A stretch of 18,127 bases of DNA from Lachnospiraceae bacterium. Its GTDB lineage: Bacteria; Bacillota; Clostridia; Lachnospirales; Lachnospiraceae. The first letter of the stretch is position 1. Every line of letters starts with the position of its first letter. The position numbers and the translations under genes were made by a program. Below the pieces are notes generated by a model that was not told the origin of the DNA, did not search any database, and saw only the letters and a list, made by a program, of their open reading frames with translations. This document shows, one piece after another, positions 8,883 to 15,273 of the stretch. The stretch spans positions 1-18,127 of the forward strand of contig JAJQIE010000258.1 in assembly GCA_021199395.1 (NCBI GenBank), given 5' to 3'.

Positions 8883-9873
8883 GTATATTCTCCTTAATGA
8901 CAAGGAATAAAAGCTCCATCGTCAAATCAAAATTTACATTCGCGCTCAGACGGGCCTTCGCCGTCTCAATCGCCTTCATCACTTCCTCCGCGCCCTCGTA
9001 AGAGCAGGTGCGAACCGTCTCCCGGATGGTTCGCAGCTCATCCTTGAATATAATACCGTCAATATCCTTCGTCGCCTTGTAATAAACCATATCGCGGTAC
9101 CAGAGCGCAAGAATATCCAGATAATCCTGAATGGATATTTTATATTCCTGAACCTCTTTCACATAATCAATGATCGCGCTGATCTCCATCGTGCCTACAT
9201 TGCGGATCAGCCGCATCGCGGACGCCTTGATCGCATTAAAATCCTCTGAGGACGCCAGCCGCACTGCTTTGCCGATATTCCCCTGCGCAAACGCCGCGCA
9301 GATATCCGCCTGATAATCCGGAACCTGTATCTGCGTCATCAGGTATTCCTTCACAACCTCATCCGGCACCGGCTTCAGATTCAATGTCACACACCGGGAA
9401 CGGATAGTATCGAGCAGCGCCTGTTCGTTTGTCGTCAGCAGTAAAATCACTGCGTATTCCGGCGGCTCCTCGATCGTCTTCAGGATCGCGTTCTGTGCCT
9501 GCACCGTCATCTTTTCCGCATCAGGAAGGATATAGATTTTGTATTTTCCATTGTACGGGCGGATCTGCACATCCTGCGTCAATTGCGTACGCACATCCTC
9601 AACGCCGATGCTCAGCGGCTTCTCGTGCCGGACATAGATAATATCCGGATGATTGCCGCTCTCGGCCTGTCTGCAGGAATGGCATTTCCCGCAGGGCGCC
9701 TCTCCCTCGCCCGTGCACTGCAAGGTCTCCGCGAAAGCTCTCGCAAGCATATCCTTGCCGGTGCCTTTTTCTCCGCTGAATATATATGCGTGGCTGACCT
9801 TTCCCGAACGGATTGCCCGTTCAAGATGCGCCACTTCTTTTTTATGTCCAAGAATATCTTTGAATCCTGCCAT
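8875..9873 (-). CDS. holB: DNA polymerase III delta' subunit (clamp loader)
   Basis: Delta' subunit of the clamp loader, which with DnaX and HolA places the beta clamp on primed DNA. The 332-aa product opens MAGFKDILGHKKEVAHL, has a P-loop-like GEKGTGKDM (34-42), four zinc-binding cysteines (C53, then CGKCHSC at 61-67), LKTIEEPP (131-138) and the clamp-loader SRC motif (159-161). The frame is open to an ATG at 10029, but GGAGG five bases before the ATG at 9873 and family alignment fix the start there. The residue after the P-loop Lys is Asp rather than Ser/Thr; delta' is often ATPase-inactive. First gene of holB-ricT-trmN6. Confidence 0.95.
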   Translation of the reverse strand: MAGFKDILGHKKEVAHLERAIRSGKVSHAYIFSGEKGTGKDMLARAFAETLQCTGEGEAPCGKCHSCRQAESGNHPDIIYVRHEKPLSIGVEDVRTQLTQDVQIRPYNGKYKIYILPDAEKMTVQAQNAILKTIEEPPEYAVILLLTTNEQALLDTIRSRCVTLNLKPVPDEVVKEYLMTQIQVPDYQADICAAFAQGNIGKAVRLASSEDFNAIKASAMRLIRNVGTMEISAIIDYVKEVQEYKISIQDYLDILALWYRDMVYYKATKDIDGIIFKDELRTIRETVRTCSYEGAEEVMKAIETAKARLSANVNFDLTMELLFLVIKENIHG

Positions 9874-9964
9874 CGTGTCCTCCCCCGCATATCGCGGGTT
9901 TTTAATTGCAGCCTCGCTCTGAATACCCGTCACGGATGTCGGAAGTCCGGCCGCTGTTTTTTTC

Positions 9965-9993
9965 AGTATAACACACTTTATAAATTCTGTGAA
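9965..9993 (-). promoter_or_regulatory. Predicted promoter of the holB-ricT-trmN6 operon
   Basis: Minus strand: TTCACA (9988-9993), 17 bases, TATACT (9965-9970) with extended -10 TGT. Transcription would start near 9958 and give a leader of about 85 bases. Within the leader, CCCGC/GCGGG (9884-9898) can form a 5-bp hairpin directly beside the GGAGG of holB (9879-9883), so limited masking of the ribosome binding site is conceivable. Confidence 0.6.
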
Positions 9994-10012
9994 GATAATT
10001 AAGAAAAACTTA

Positions 10013-10041
10013 TTTACATTATGTTGCATTTATTATATAAT
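10013..10041 (+). promoter_or_regulatory. Predicted promoter P1 for the small plus-strand RNA/toxin mRNA
   Basis: TTTACA (10013-10018), exactly 17 bases, then consensus TATAAT (10036-10041). The predicted start is near 10048. It points into a region whose only plus-strand content is a small ORF and a terminator, so it is the head of a free-standing short transcription unit rather than the leader of a larger gene. A 6-bp stem (TGTTGC at 10047-10052 with GCAACA at 10066-10071) would form at the extreme 5' end of the RNA. Confidence 0.65.
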
Positions 10042-10071
10042 ATGAATGTTGCATCTCTTATTCTGGCAACA

Positions 10072-10091
10072 GAGAGGAGGTGTTTGATTTG
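10072..10091 (+). promoter_or_regulatory. Ribosome binding site deciding a TTG start for the small ORF
   Basis: AGAGGAGG ends at 10080, eight bases before TTG at 10089. An in-frame GTG at 10080 overlaps the Shine-Dalgarno sequence and is therefore unlikely. An in-frame ATG at 10104 is too far away (23 bases). The TTG itself lies inside the 16-bp direct repeat, so an antisense RNA carrying the repeat complement would cover the initiation codon. Confidence 0.5.
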
Positions 10092-10103
10092 GAATTCATT
10101 TTC
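10088..10103 (+). repeat. Direct repeat copy A (DRa)
   Basis: TTTGGAATTCATTTTC, identical over all 16 bases to 10325-10340, 237 bases away. This copy spans the predicted TTG start codon of the small ORF, about 40 bases into the plus-strand RNA. A 16-base match at this distance is unlikely by chance. Confidence 0.9.
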
Positions 10104-10397
10104 ATGTTTCTGTACTCCGTTGCAGCAAATATAGTAAGTCGCTATATCTGTAAATGGCTGGACAGAAACGAAAGCAGTATTAATCGAGCAGGAGGCGTTT
10201 TTTGCCTCGTGCTCGCCTGCGCGAGCCGGGTGCGCCATCAGGCGCAATACTTCACCACCCGGCTCTGTGCACCAAACTGTGGAAAACCCCGGAGAGGACG
10301 CTCCGGGGTTTTCCTTTTTCATTTTTTGGAATTCATTTTCGCATCTGCAGATGTTACTATAACATACTTTCCTGGCATTTGCAATATACAGCTTTGA
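10089..10397 (+). CDS. Candidate small membrane toxin ORF (Fst-like design), end uncertain
   Basis: From the TTG start the first ~27 residues are a hydrophobic segment (EFIFMFLYSVAANIVS) followed by RYICKWLDRNESS. A short hydrophobic helix followed by a Trp-Leu and charged residues is the general plan of Fst/Ldr-type type I toxins; this is a resemblance in layout and motif, not a proven homology. Oddly, no stop codon occurs until TGA at 10395-10397, beyond the terminator at 10281-10320, so a terminated transcript would lack a stop. A -1 shift near 10175 would reach TAA at 10181-10183 and give a peptide of about 30 residues, near the 33 of Fst. So either the frame is damaged, translation runs off the mRNA, or the ORF is not translated. 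Codons after ~10184 are dictated by RNA hairpins and are probably not protein. Confidence 0.4.
   Translation: MEFIFMFLYSVAANIVSRYICKWLDRNESSINRAGGVFCLVLACASRVRHQAQYFTTRLCAPNCGKPRRGRSGVFLFHFLEFIFASADVTITYFPGICNIQL
10281..10320 (+). terminator. Strong intrinsic terminator of the small plus-strand RNA
   Basis: Perfect 14-bp stem GGAAAACCCCGGAG (10281-10294) and its complement (10301-10314), 6-nt loop AGGACG, then TTTTTC and a further T6 run (10322-10327). It lies between the two convergent promoters. On the minus strand no T-tract follows the stem, so termination of the antisense RNA here is less certain. Confidence 0.85.
10325..10340 (+). repeat. Direct repeat copy B (DRb)
   Basis: Second exact copy of TTTGGAATTCATTTTC, starting just after the plus-strand terminator and about 10-25 bases downstream of the predicted start of the convergent minus-strand RNA. 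Confidence 0.9.
10356..10384 (-). promoter_or_regulatory. Predicted convergent promoter P2 for the antisense RNA
   Basis: Minus strand: TTGCAA (10379-10384), 17-base spacer, TATAGT (10356-10361) with extended -10 TGT. Just upstream (10396-10418) are A- and T-tracts resembling an UP element. It directs transcription away from the gmk-like gene and into the small plus-strand unit. Confidence 0.6.
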
Positions 10398-10489
10398 AAA
10401 AAATTATTATTTTTTTGTATTAAGCGCCATCTATTATAACCCCTTTTCAACAGCATCAGATAACACCGGAGGAAAAACCGGAATCCGCT

Positions 10490-11080
10490 TCACAGCTTCT
10501 CCCGGATATACTCCGCCACCTCGTCCATACAGCTTTCCCTGTCGCCGTTATTCTGAAATCTTCTGACAATTCCGGTGCGCATGATATTTTCCTCGGAAAA
10601 ATCCTCCTGATCCGCCAGATACCTCCGGCACATCTCCGAGTAATCCGGCACAGCCTGCTTTCCCTCCCGTTTCATCGAACGCTCCAGACGCAGTCGGTCC
10701 TCCACCTCAATATAGAGCGGCACTACCCGCTCGACGCCGTAATAGTTTCTGATTTTTTCATAAGACTCTAATGTACCGAGCGCAAGATAACTGAAATGTT
10801 CTAAATCTACCGCGTCACTGTCCGCCGTAAAATAATACCAGATCCCCTGTACGGTATCATAGGAGCGCAGCTCGATTACCTTACCTTCTCTTTGCATCCG
10901 GTCCAGATCGTCCGCAGTCACAAAATGATACTGCACGCCATCCGTCTCCTTTGCCCGTACCGGTCTTGTCGTACACATGACAAACGGGTACAGTCCCAGA
11001 TCTTCCCGCGCAAGGAGCGCCTCATAGATCGTGTCTTTTCCGGTCGCGCTTTTTCCCATAATATAAAATAATTTCCCCAT
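10490..11080 (-). CDS. Guanylate-kinase-like nucleoside/nucleotide kinase family protein
   Basis: 196-aa P-loop kinase of the guanylate kinase superfamily. MGKLFYIMGKSATGKDTIYE holds the P-loop (G9-K15, then Asp-Thr); CTTRPVRAKETDGVQYHFV matches the GMP-binding segment (TTRxPR...G..YHF). A GMP kinase activity is possible, but the protein is shorter in key regions and is probably a paralogue of the housekeeping Gmk. The ATG at 11080 is preferred over an upstream GTG at 11119: AAGGG lies eight bases before it and the product then begins at the kinase core. It starts 19 bases after the stop of the PLP-enzyme gene. In B. subtilis the corresponding position between yaaO and the holB region holds tmk. 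No good terminator hairpin follows the stop. Confidence 0.8.
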   Translation of the reverse strand: MGKLFYIMGKSATGKDTIYEALLAREDLGLYPFVMCTTRPVRAKETDGVQYHFVTADDLDRMQREGKVIELRSYDTVQGIWYYFTADSDAVDLEHFSYLALGTLESYEKIRNYYGVERVVPLYIEVEDRLRLERSMKREGKQAVPDYSEMCRRYLADQEDFSEENIMRTGIVRRFQNNGDRESCMDEVAEYIREKL

Positions 11081-11099
11081 CTCTGTTTCCCTTAGTACC

Positions 11100-12728
11100 T
11101 CAGCACAAATTTTTTTCACTCACACACTGTATCGTCCGGGCGCTGTAATCCGCCATCCCCTGTATCTTCAGGCCAAAGCGCTGATATCGTGTAAGCAGTC
11201 CGGGAAGCTCGTCCGGAATCTGCTCTCCCGGCACAAGCAATGGCACGCCCGGCGGATAGAGATAAATCGGTTCAGCCGCAATCCGCCCTAAGCTCTGCTC
11301 CAGCAAAACCGGCTCCCGCAGATATCCGTCCGCTTCCGCCATTGTCATTACCGCCACAGGCTGTGGAAAGACCAATTCTTCCTGCCCGCTCCGCTTACTC
11401 CTGTCTGTACCCACATTCGTTTCCGGGCTGCACATGTCACATCCGGCATCTGTGCCCGTGTCGCCTGGGCTTTCACTCCGCATCATCCCCGACAATTGCG
11501 CGTCAATTTCCAGCAAAGCCCTCTCCAGCCGGTCAAAGCCCTCCTGCGTATCCGCAACAGTCATAATCGCTGTGACATAATGCTCCGCCTCCATCTCCAC
11601 TTCAAGCCGATACCGCCCGCGCAGAATCTGACCAAGCTCCGGACCAGTCAGGGCTGAGCGTCCGTCGGCCTCCCTTTTCGCAGCGTTTTGCCCCGGCAAA
11701 ACACAGGCAGGGCAGTTTTCTGTCGATATCAGTATTTTCGAAGGGTCAAATCCAAAAGCAGATATCCCCGGCTCATTCCCGGATACCAGATGCAAAGCCC
11801 TCATCCCGCCAAGATGACTCCGCAGCTTTTTTAAACGCTGTACGAATCGCTCAAATAATTCTGTCCTCTGCGTCTCCATCATCTGGACGCATTCATCTAT
11901 GCTCGCCATCAGAACATAGCTGGGACTGCTGCTCTGATAAACGCCAAGATATTTTCGCAGGCGATCCCGATCCACACGGTTTCCCTTCACATGAAGAAGA
12001 GCAGTCTGGGTCAGGGACGGCATCGTCTTATGCAGACTGTTTATCACAATATCCGCACCGCATTCGAGCGCGGACTGCGGAAAATACGAATGCATGGCAA
12101 AATGAGCGCCGTGTGCCTCATCCACGATCAGGATCGCACCTGCCCGGTGCGCTTCCTCCGCAATCGCCCGTATATCGGAAACTACGCCATCGTAGGTCGG
12201 AGAGGTAATAAATACAGCCTGAATGGAATCATCCGTCGGGATGCCATTCCGCGTCCGGCACAGGCTGTTTCCGGTATGTCCAGGATATTTCTTCGCCAGA
12301 GCCTCCCGCACCTGGTCTGGTCGGATACTTCCGTAAATCCCCCGGCACATATCTGTTTCCGGATAAAGCCAGTCTGCCCGCAGGCCATTGATCAGAGCCG
12401 CGTGGAAAGCCGCCTTATGGCTGTTGCGGGCCATCAGGACCCGTCCGCCGCGCCGGACAGACGCCGACACAGCGGCGAGAATCCCGCAGGTACTCCCGTT
12501 GATCAGATAAAAAGTCTCATCCGCCCCGTACAGCCTCGCCGCGCGCTCCTGCGCCTCCAGAAGAATCCCCTCCGGATGATGCAGGTTGTCAAAGCCGTCA
12601 ATTTCCGTAATGTCAATCGCGAATGGATGCTCAAAATAACTGATCTGCCGCTTATGTCCCGGCATATGCAGCGGATAGGCGTCAGAAGAAGTATAAAGCA
12701 TCAGTTTATCCAGCAGATGATCTTTCAC
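11100..12728 (-). CDS. Orn/Lys/Arg decarboxylase-family PLP enzyme (YaaO-like)
   Basis: Fold-type I PLP enzyme of the group III amino acid decarboxylase family; the substrate (arginine, lysine or ornithine) cannot be fixed from sequence. The 542-aa product contains PLHMPGHKR near the N-terminus (19-27), VDEAHGAH with the PLP-ring Asp (D203) and SLHKTMPSLTQTA with the Schiff-base Lys (K234). Residues ~149-167 and ~430-465 look like variable insertions; the latter has two Cys in CDMC. Start is GTG at 12728, with GGAGG seven bases upstream; it shares the GTGA overlap with the deacetylase stop, implying translational coupling. It sits upstream of the holB region as yaaO does in Bacillus. Confidence 0.9.
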   Translation of the reverse strand: MKDHLLDKLMLYTSSDAYPLHMPGHKRQISYFEHPFAIDITEIDGFDNLHHPEGILLEAQERAARLYGADETFYLINGSTCGILAAVSASVRRGGRVLMARNSHKAAFHAALINGLRADWLYPETDMCRGIYGSIRPDQVREALAKKYPGHTGNSLCRTRNGIPTDDSIQAVFITSPTYDGVVSDIRAIAEEAHRAGAILIVDEAHGAHFAMHSYFPQSALECGADIVINSLHKTMPSLTQTALLHVKGNRVDRDRLRKYLGVYQSSSPSYVLMASIDECVQMMETQRTELFERFVQRLKKLRSHLGGMRALHLVSGNEPGISAFGFDPSKILISTENCPACVLPGQNAAKREADGRSALTGPELGQILRGRYRLEVEMEAEHYVTAIMTVADTQEGFDRLERALLEIDAQLSGMMRSESPGDTGTDAGCDMCSPETNVGTDRSKRSGQEELVFPQPVAVMTMAEADGYLREPVLLEQSLGRIAAEPIYLYPPGVPLLVPGEQIPDELPGLLTRYQRFGLKIQGMADYSARTIQCVSEKNLC

Positions 12729-13537
12729 AGCAATTCCTCCAGCTTTCCAAAGCGATAGCCCATCTCCTCCCATTTTGTGAGGAGTTCATCAAGAATCGCG
12801 GCATTCGTCGAAGATGTGTTGTGCAGCAATACGATAGCACCCGGATGTATCCTCCCCAGCAGCTTTTCAAAAGCCTCTTCCTCGGTCGGCTGCTGTTCCT
12901 GATACCAGTCCACATAGGCAAGGCTCCAGAAAAAAGTCGAATATCCCAGCTCCTGCGCCATTTTAAGGTTATCCTCGCTGTATTTACCCTGAGGCGGACG
13001 GTAATACTTTGTAATTTCCTGTCCGGTCGCATCGGTAAACAGCGCTTCCAGCTCTTCCATCTCCTCCCGGAAGGAGTCCATGTCGGAAATCGCAGACATA
13101 TCCGGATGGTGCGCCGTATGGTTGCCCACCGTGTGTCCCTCTTCCAGCATCTGCCCGACAAGCTCCGGATGATCCGATACAAAATTCCCCACAACAAAAA
13201 AAGTCGCGGAAACCCCATGCTTTTTCAGCGCTTCCAGAATCGTCGGCGTATTTCCATTCTCATATCCGCAGTCAAAGGTCAGATATAAAACCTTCTCGTC
13301 CGTATCCGCTGCATAATACGCGCCATACTGCGCCAGCTCCTCTTTTGTGGCATTCGCGACCGGCGGCTCGCCTTCCTCCTGAAAGCTCAGCCCCCAGCTT
13401 CCTTCCGTCGATACCGGCGCGCTCTCCTCGTCCGCGGTTATCCATGCGGCCAGTCTGCCTGCAAAAAACGCGGCGATAAACATAAATGCCACCGCCGCCT
13501 TTTTCCACGAGCCATAAGCCTGAATTTTATGAATCAT
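12725..13537 (-). CDS. PdaA-like polysaccharide deacetylase
   Basis: Carbohydrate esterase family 4 NodB-fold protein, 270 aa, with an uncleaved or cleaved N-terminal membrane segment (~13-31). It carries LTFDCGYENG (D89), metal-binding NHTAHH (H140, H144), RPPQGKYS (R180), WSLAYVDW (~204-211) and LLHN (H239). The FDxGYENG form of motif 1 is that of PdaA, the delta-lactam-biosynthetic de-N-acetylase acting on muramic acid in spore cortex peptidoglycan; the second Asp of standard CE4 enzymes is absent, as in PdaA. A cortex role is therefore likely but inferred. Start ATG at 13537 with AGGG upstream, itself within a hairpin arm (13545-13585). The stop overlaps the PLP-enzyme start. Confidence 0.88.
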   Translation of the reverse strand: MIHKIQAYGSWKKAAVAFMFIAAFFAGRLAAWITADEESAPVSTEGSWGLSFQEEGEPPVANATKEELAQYGAYYAADTDEKVLYLTFDCGYENGNTPTILEALKKHGVSATFFVVGNFVSDHPELVGQMLEEGHTVGNHTAHHPDMSAISDMDSFREEMEELEALFTDATGQEITKYYRPPQGKYSEDNLKMAQELGYSTFFWSLAYVDWYQEQQPTEEEAFEKLLGRIHPGAIVLLHNTSSTNAAILDELLTKWEEMGYRFGKLEELL

Positions 13538-13544
13538 TTCACTG

Positions 13545-13585
13545 CCCTGATCCAGTTTTACTGCAATATATGCGTCTGGTCAGGG
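13545..13585 (-). promoter_or_regulatory. Hairpin in the intergenic leader of the deacetylase gene
   Basis: CCCTGATCCAG (13545-13555) pairs with CTGGTCAGGG (13576-13585) over 10 bp with one bulged base and a 20-nt loop. No T-run follows on the minus strand, so it is not an intrinsic terminator. The AGGG that would serve as ribosome binding site for the deacetylase forms the 3' end of the stem, so the structure could lower translation or mark an RNA-processing point. Confidence 0.45.
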
Positions 13586-13613
13586 CCTTATGTCTGTTAC
13601 AGATGACTTTCCA

Positions 13614-15038
13614 TCACGCTTCCGTGTCAGCCTCCGCGCTGTCTGCTTCGGTCTCCTCAGCCGCATCCTCTGCTCCGGTCTCCGGCGCCTCCGTATCCTC
13701 GGTCTCCACATCGGATTCCGACGCTTCCGCATCCTCCGCAGCAGTCTCAGCCTCCACAGCATCTGTGTCCGTCTCAGCCTCTGCATCCCCAGTCTCGTAT
13801 TCGGTCTCCATCTCGGTCTCTTCAACCTCTTCGATCACCGCATTTTCCTCCAGGAAATCAAACACCTTGTCCATCAGAATGTAGCGTCTCATCTCCGTCT
13901 CGCCATAATCCGCTTCCATATCAGCGCCGGAATCATAGCCATAATCCTCTGCGAGCTGCGCAAGTCCGGCCTCATACTCCTCATCCGTGAGCTCCATGCT
14001 CTCCGCCTCGGCCACAGCCATCAGAAGCAGCTCCTCCTGCAGACTATCCCTCACCATGGCATCAAGGTATTCCAGAAACGTGTCCTCCTCCATTTCAAAC
14101 ATGGCCGCGATCAGATCCTCATACTCCATCGAATAATAGGAAGCAAGCAGTTCATAATACGCAACCGCTTCACTCACGCTGTAATCTACAAGCTCCTCCG
14201 GGTAAGCCGTAATCTCAGAGCCTGCCGCAAGCGCTTCATAAAGGCCTTCCTGAACATAGTATTCCTCTTCGCTCACAGCGTCCTCTTCCAGATATTCGCG
14301 GATGTAAGCCAGCCAGGAATCCACATCCGTGTACTCGCCCTCTGTCGCTGTATCCACCACCTCATCCGTCAGCTCCGGGATACTCAGTATGCCATTTACC
14401 GTAACAGTAAAGACAACATCCTGTCCAGCTATGGCTGCATAATAATAGTCCTCCGGGAAGGTCAGATCAATCTCCACGGTCTCTCCCACCTCAACGCCGA
14501 TCAGTCCTTCCTCAAATCCGTCGATAAACGTGCCGGATCCGATCTCAAGCTCATAATCTCCGGAACCGCCGTCAAATTCTTCCCCGTCCATCGTTCCGAC
14601 ATAATAGATGTCTACCGTATCGCCTTCCTGTACCGTACCCTCTGTCAGTGTTTCCACTGCATCTGAATAGCTGATCAGCTCCTCTGCCTCTGCCAGCACA
14701 TCCTCCTCCGTGACCTCCACGGGCTCCACCTGAACCGTCAGGCCAACATACTCTCCAAGCTCTACATAATCCAGAGCCGTATAGGTCGGACGCTCTGCTT
14801 CCGTCTCAGCCTCCGTCTCCATGTCTGTCTCGTCCTCACCGGCGTCCTCACTTCCGGTCTCCGTGCTGTCCTCGCTGACCTCCTCCGCCGCGGTTTCCGT
14901 CTCGTCCTCCGCAATCGTGTCGTCTGTCACAGCAGCCTCATCAAATTCCGTCTCCTCTGCCATCACCGCCACAGATGCCGCTCCGACTGACAGAGCACAG
15001 GCACACGTCATTGCGATCCAAAAATTTTTCCTCTTCAT
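13614..15038 (-). CDS. Secreted trigger-factor-like FKBP-type peptidyl-prolyl isomerase, hyperacidic
   Basis: Predicted extracytoplasmic foldase, 474 aa. Signal peptide MKRKNFWIAMTCACALSVGA... with likely cleavage after AVMA (residue 27). Then an acidic linker (~28-83), an FKBP domain (~136-217; DIYYVGTMDGEEFDGG, GSGTFIDGFEEGLIG), a helical region like the trigger factor C-terminal domain (~220-400), and an acidic Glu/Ala/Asp/Thr tail (~403-474) without Lys or Arg. The whole mature chain has only one Lys and five Arg. There is no ribosome-binding domain and no lipobox, so the protein is released or held by charge. ATG at 15038 has AAGGAAGG nine bases upstream. First gene of a likely four-gene unit with the deacetylase, the PLP enzyme and the gmk-like gene. 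Confidence 0.88.
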   Translation of the reverse strand: MKRKNFWIAMTCACALSVGAASVAVMAEETEFDEAAVTDDTIAEDETETAAEEVSEDSTETGSEDAGEDETDMETEAETEAERPTYTALDYVELGEYVGLTVQVEPVEVTEEDVLAEAEELISYSDAVETLTEGTVQEGDTVDIYYVGTMDGEEFDGGSGDYELEIGSGTFIDGFEEGLIGVEVGETVEIDLTFPEDYYYAAIAGQDVVFTVTVNGILSIPELTDEVVDTATEGEYTDVDSWLAYIREYLEEDAVSEEEYYVQEGLYEALAAGSEITAYPEELVDYSVSEAVAYYELLASYYSMEYEDLIAAMFEMEEDTFLEYLDAMVRDSLQEELLLMAVAEAESMELTDEEYEAGLAQLAEDYGYDSGADMEADYGETEMRRYILMDKVFDFLEENAVIEEVEETEMETEYETGDAEAETDTDAVEAETAAEDAEASESDVETEDTEAPETGAEDAAEETEADSAEADTEA

Positions 15039-15149
15039 AAAATTTATCCTTCCTTTTTAATATTGTGTCCTTTTGAAGGCTCTCAGACCATTTTTGTTTT
15101 TCATACATCAACATTGCAGGCGTACAGGCCCGCAACGACACACTAATTC

Positions 15150-15155
15150 AGTATA
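15150..15155 (-). promoter_or_regulatory. Predicted extended -10 promoter for the trigger-factor-like gene
   Basis: Minus strand TGT-TATACT with no convincing -35 box (only an A/T-rich stretch at the right distance). It shares the 12 bases TTCAGTATAACA (plus-strand reading, 15147-15158) with the holB promoter. The leader to the ATG at 15038 would be about 105 bases. Confidence 0.45.
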
Positions 15156-15213
15156 ACATATCTCCGTTTTTTTTAAAGTAAAAAATATATTTTTAATAAA
15201 AAAGAAAGAATGA

Positions 15214-15242
15214 TTGAACTTTTTACCAAAGGATGATAGAAT
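15214..15242 (+). promoter_or_regulatory. Predicted promoter of the 177-aa membrane protein gene
   Basis: TTGAAC (15214-15219), 17-base spacer, TAGAAT (15237-15242), giving a short leader of about 25 bases before the ribosome binding site at the ATG of 15274. It is arranged back to back with the promoter of the trigger-factor-like gene. Confidence 0.6.
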
Positions 15243-15273
15243 AGCTTTCGAAATATCAATTGCGGAGGTACAT

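Larger units (their letters stand above)
10048..10320 (+). ncRNA. Candidate structured small RNA / toxin mRNA (RNA I of a par-like locus)
   Basis: About 270 bases bounded by promoter P1 and a strong intrinsic terminator. From 5' to 3' it holds: a short 5' stem (10047-10071); AGAGGAGG (10073-10080); a hydrophobic ORF start; a 12-bp hairpin with one mismatch (arms 10185-10196 and 10204-10215, 7-nt GTTTTTT loop); a 10-bp perfect stem GAGCCGGGTG/CACCCGGCTC (10223-10232 and 10256-10265) enclosing CGCC/GGCG (10233-10236 and 10241-10244); and the terminator (10281-10314). Ends are inferred from signals, not observed. It could instead be a regulatory RNA with no translated product. Confidence 0.5.
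10281..10349 (-). ncRNA. Candidate antisense RNA (RNA II, antitoxin) with uncertain 3' end
   Basis: Predicted from the minus-strand promoter at 10356-10384, starting near 10349. Its first ~25 bases contain the complement of direct repeat B, which by virtue of the repeat is also complementary to the initiation region of the plus-strand RNA. It would then run through the complement of the terminator stem. This is the geometry of RNA II in par of plasmid pAD1. The 3' end is a guess because the minus side has no T-tract; a longer RNA extending toward 10185 is possible. Confidence 0.4.

Noticed and set aside
10014..10322. 102-aa minus-strand ORF across the candidate toxin-antitoxin locus
   Set aside because: It crosses the terminator and both hairpins, has no membrane helix or recognisable domain, and no ribosome binding site was found for it.
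10433..10438. Minus-strand TATAAT upstream of the antisense promoter
   Set aside because: No acceptable -35 box at 16-18 bases; the promoter at 10356-10384 fits much better.
10445..10489. CCGG-loop-CCGG element after the gmk-like gene as a terminator
   Set aside because: Only a 4-bp stem and no T-tract in the minus direction.
11991..12758. 255-aa plus-strand ORF opposite the decarboxylase gene
   Set aside because: The minus frame carries the PLP-binding Lys and other family motifs; the plus frame has none.
13590..14666. 358-aa plus-strand ORF
   Set aside because: Shadow of the acidic trigger-factor-like gene; no domain, and the minus-strand protein has a clear signal peptide and FKBP domain.
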